From positions 1 to 19,810 of the forward strand of contig UZAE01000672.1 of NCBI GenBank assembly GCA_900617975.1: a stretch of 19,810 bases of DNA, given 5' to 3'. The notes below the pieces were generated by a model. That model saw only the letters and a program-made list of their open reading frames with translations. It did not search any database and was not told the DNA's origin. Below are positions 19,264 through 19,810 of the stretch, piece after piece. The first letter of the stretch is position 1. The number at the start of each line of letters is the position of its first letter. Both the position numbers and the translations under genes were made by a program. The stretch is from Rodentolepis nana. Lineage: Eukaryota; Platyhelminthes; Cestoda; Cyclophyllidea; Hymenolepididae.

Positions 19264-19277
19264 TCCACCCAAAGATT
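19264..19277. repeat. Target-site duplication of copy 4, left
   Basis: TCCACCCAAAGATT, identical over 14 bases to 19581-19594. Confidence 0.95.
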
Positions 19278-19580
19278 TATTTATATCAAATGGCAGGCGT
19301 CTTGATGGTCATCATTAGCCCTTTAGTTGACTTCAGGCTTCACAGAGGGGAAGAAACATCAAATTGAAAAAAGTCGATTTGGGGGGGGGGGGTTCCAAAA
19401 ATGTAAAAGACGCAGACAAAGGTAGAAAAAAGGTGAGGTGAGTACTGTGAAATGAAATGACATACAGTGGGGCGATGGTAGTTTGAAGTGAGAAGTCAAC
19501 TGCCGGTTTATAGACTTTTTGGCGTATGAATATACGTTGCCCAGGGTGCACCACGTGGAGGTAAGTCTATCGCACACCCC
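19278..19580 (-). mobile_element. SINE-like element, copy 4 (short tail)
   Basis: A 303 bp copy with a perfect 14 bp target-site duplication. On the minus strand it starts GGGGTGTGCGATAGACTTAC, the same as copy 3, and ends CCATTTG followed by only about ten A/T tail bases. The (GACA)n segment is shortened, and a G-tract of twelve (19381-19392) sits where other copies have shorter G-rich sequence. A minus-strand 105-codon frame spans the head and flanking DNA (19359-19676); because it crosses the insertion boundary it is not a native gene. It lies about 215 bases after the 18906-19062 exon, so it is probably in an intron. Confidence 0.92.
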
Positions 19581-19594
19581 TCCACCCAAAGATT
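19581..19594. repeat. Target-site duplication of copy 4, right
   Basis: TCCACCCAAAGATT, partner of 19264-19277, directly after the element's CACACCCC end. Confidence 0.95.
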
Positions 19595-19795
19595 GTTGTT
19601 GGAAGACGTTGGTTCCTAAAAGGGTGACAAAGTTTCTACGGCATTTCAAGTCGGATCGGTGCTTCTTCGCCTTCATTGAAACCTTTTTTGCTTAAGATAT
19701 TTAGTAGAAATGCTGCCATAGAAAATCGAACTGTTGCTTGCACACCCTTGTCTTTTTAACGAGTGCCCATTTCACAAATTGGTTCAAGACTTTCC

Positions 19796-19810
19796 GGGGT
19801 GGGTGGGTGG
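19796..19810 (+). repeat. GGGT repeat at window edge
   Basis: GGGG followed by (TGGG)n-type units, cut off by the end of the window. If it continues with a fourth G run it could form a G-quadruplex; this cannot be judged from here. Confidence 0.5.

Noticed and set aside
19333..19676. Two overlapping minus-strand frames (73 and 105 codons)
   Set aside because: Both lie in repeat copy 4, and the longer one crosses the target-site duplication into host DNA, so neither is a native coding unit.
1..19810. CRISPR array, bacterial operon, phage or integrated viral genes
   Set aside because: No regularly spaced repeats and no long adjacent ORFs or ribosome-binding sites. The four repeats are dispersed with distinct duplications, which marks them as retroelements.

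Overview
The window looks like nuclear DNA of a multicellular eukaryote. It is AT-rich, it has no bacterial-style run of adjacent genes, and its coding signal lies in short, higher-GC islands bounded by GT-AG splice sites and kilobase introns. It also holds young, dispersed short retroelements with target-site duplications. Composition and gene texture would suit an invertebrate such as a parasitic flatworm, but no sequence feature proves the lineage and I hold it loosely.

The best gene is a plus-strand, six-exon model from 6232 to 13694: exons 6232-6331, 6715-6824, 7096-7181, 12941-13080, 13127-13401 and 13647-13694. All junctions are GT-AG and the phases agree. The exon lengths sum to 759 nt (252 codons plus stop), and an AATAAA follows at 13858. 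I do not recognise the predicted protein. It is basic and Ser/Thr-rich, and appears soluble. A separate internal exon (18906-19062) with strong splice sites belongs either to a longer isoform or to a neighbouring gene running off the right edge. Weaker exon-like islands lie at 2724-2975, 5984-6177, 15407-15541 and 16037-16119.

The most striking feature is a family of four dispersed, same-orientation copies of a roughly 300-335 bp element: 157-458, 3665-4000, 16701-17026 and 19278-19580. Read on the minus strand, three copies start at the same base (GGGGTGTG) and all four end in an A-rich tail, (AAAT)n in the best copies. Three copies carry 14-15 bp target-site duplications, two of them perfect. 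This is the signature of a SINE-like element mobilised by a LINE. I see no convincing tRNA promoter in it. It has a conserved head with overlapping palindromes, a consensus splice donor in antisense, and a variable G-tract.

Layout: 1-2723 is one repeat copy plus non-coding DNA. 2724-3490 holds a doubtful small spliced ORF and a doubtful LINE 3'-end remnant. 3650-4015 is repeat copy 2, and 4016-5983 is non-coding. 5984-13863 is the spliced gene with a 5.8 kb intron that holds a tRNA-like relic. 13864-16686 is intergenic or intronic with weak exon candidates. 16687-17040 is copy 3, 17041-18905 is non-coding, 18906-19062 is an exon, and 19264-19594 is copy 4. No prokaryotic operons, CRISPR arrays, rRNA genes or confident intact tRNA genes are visible.
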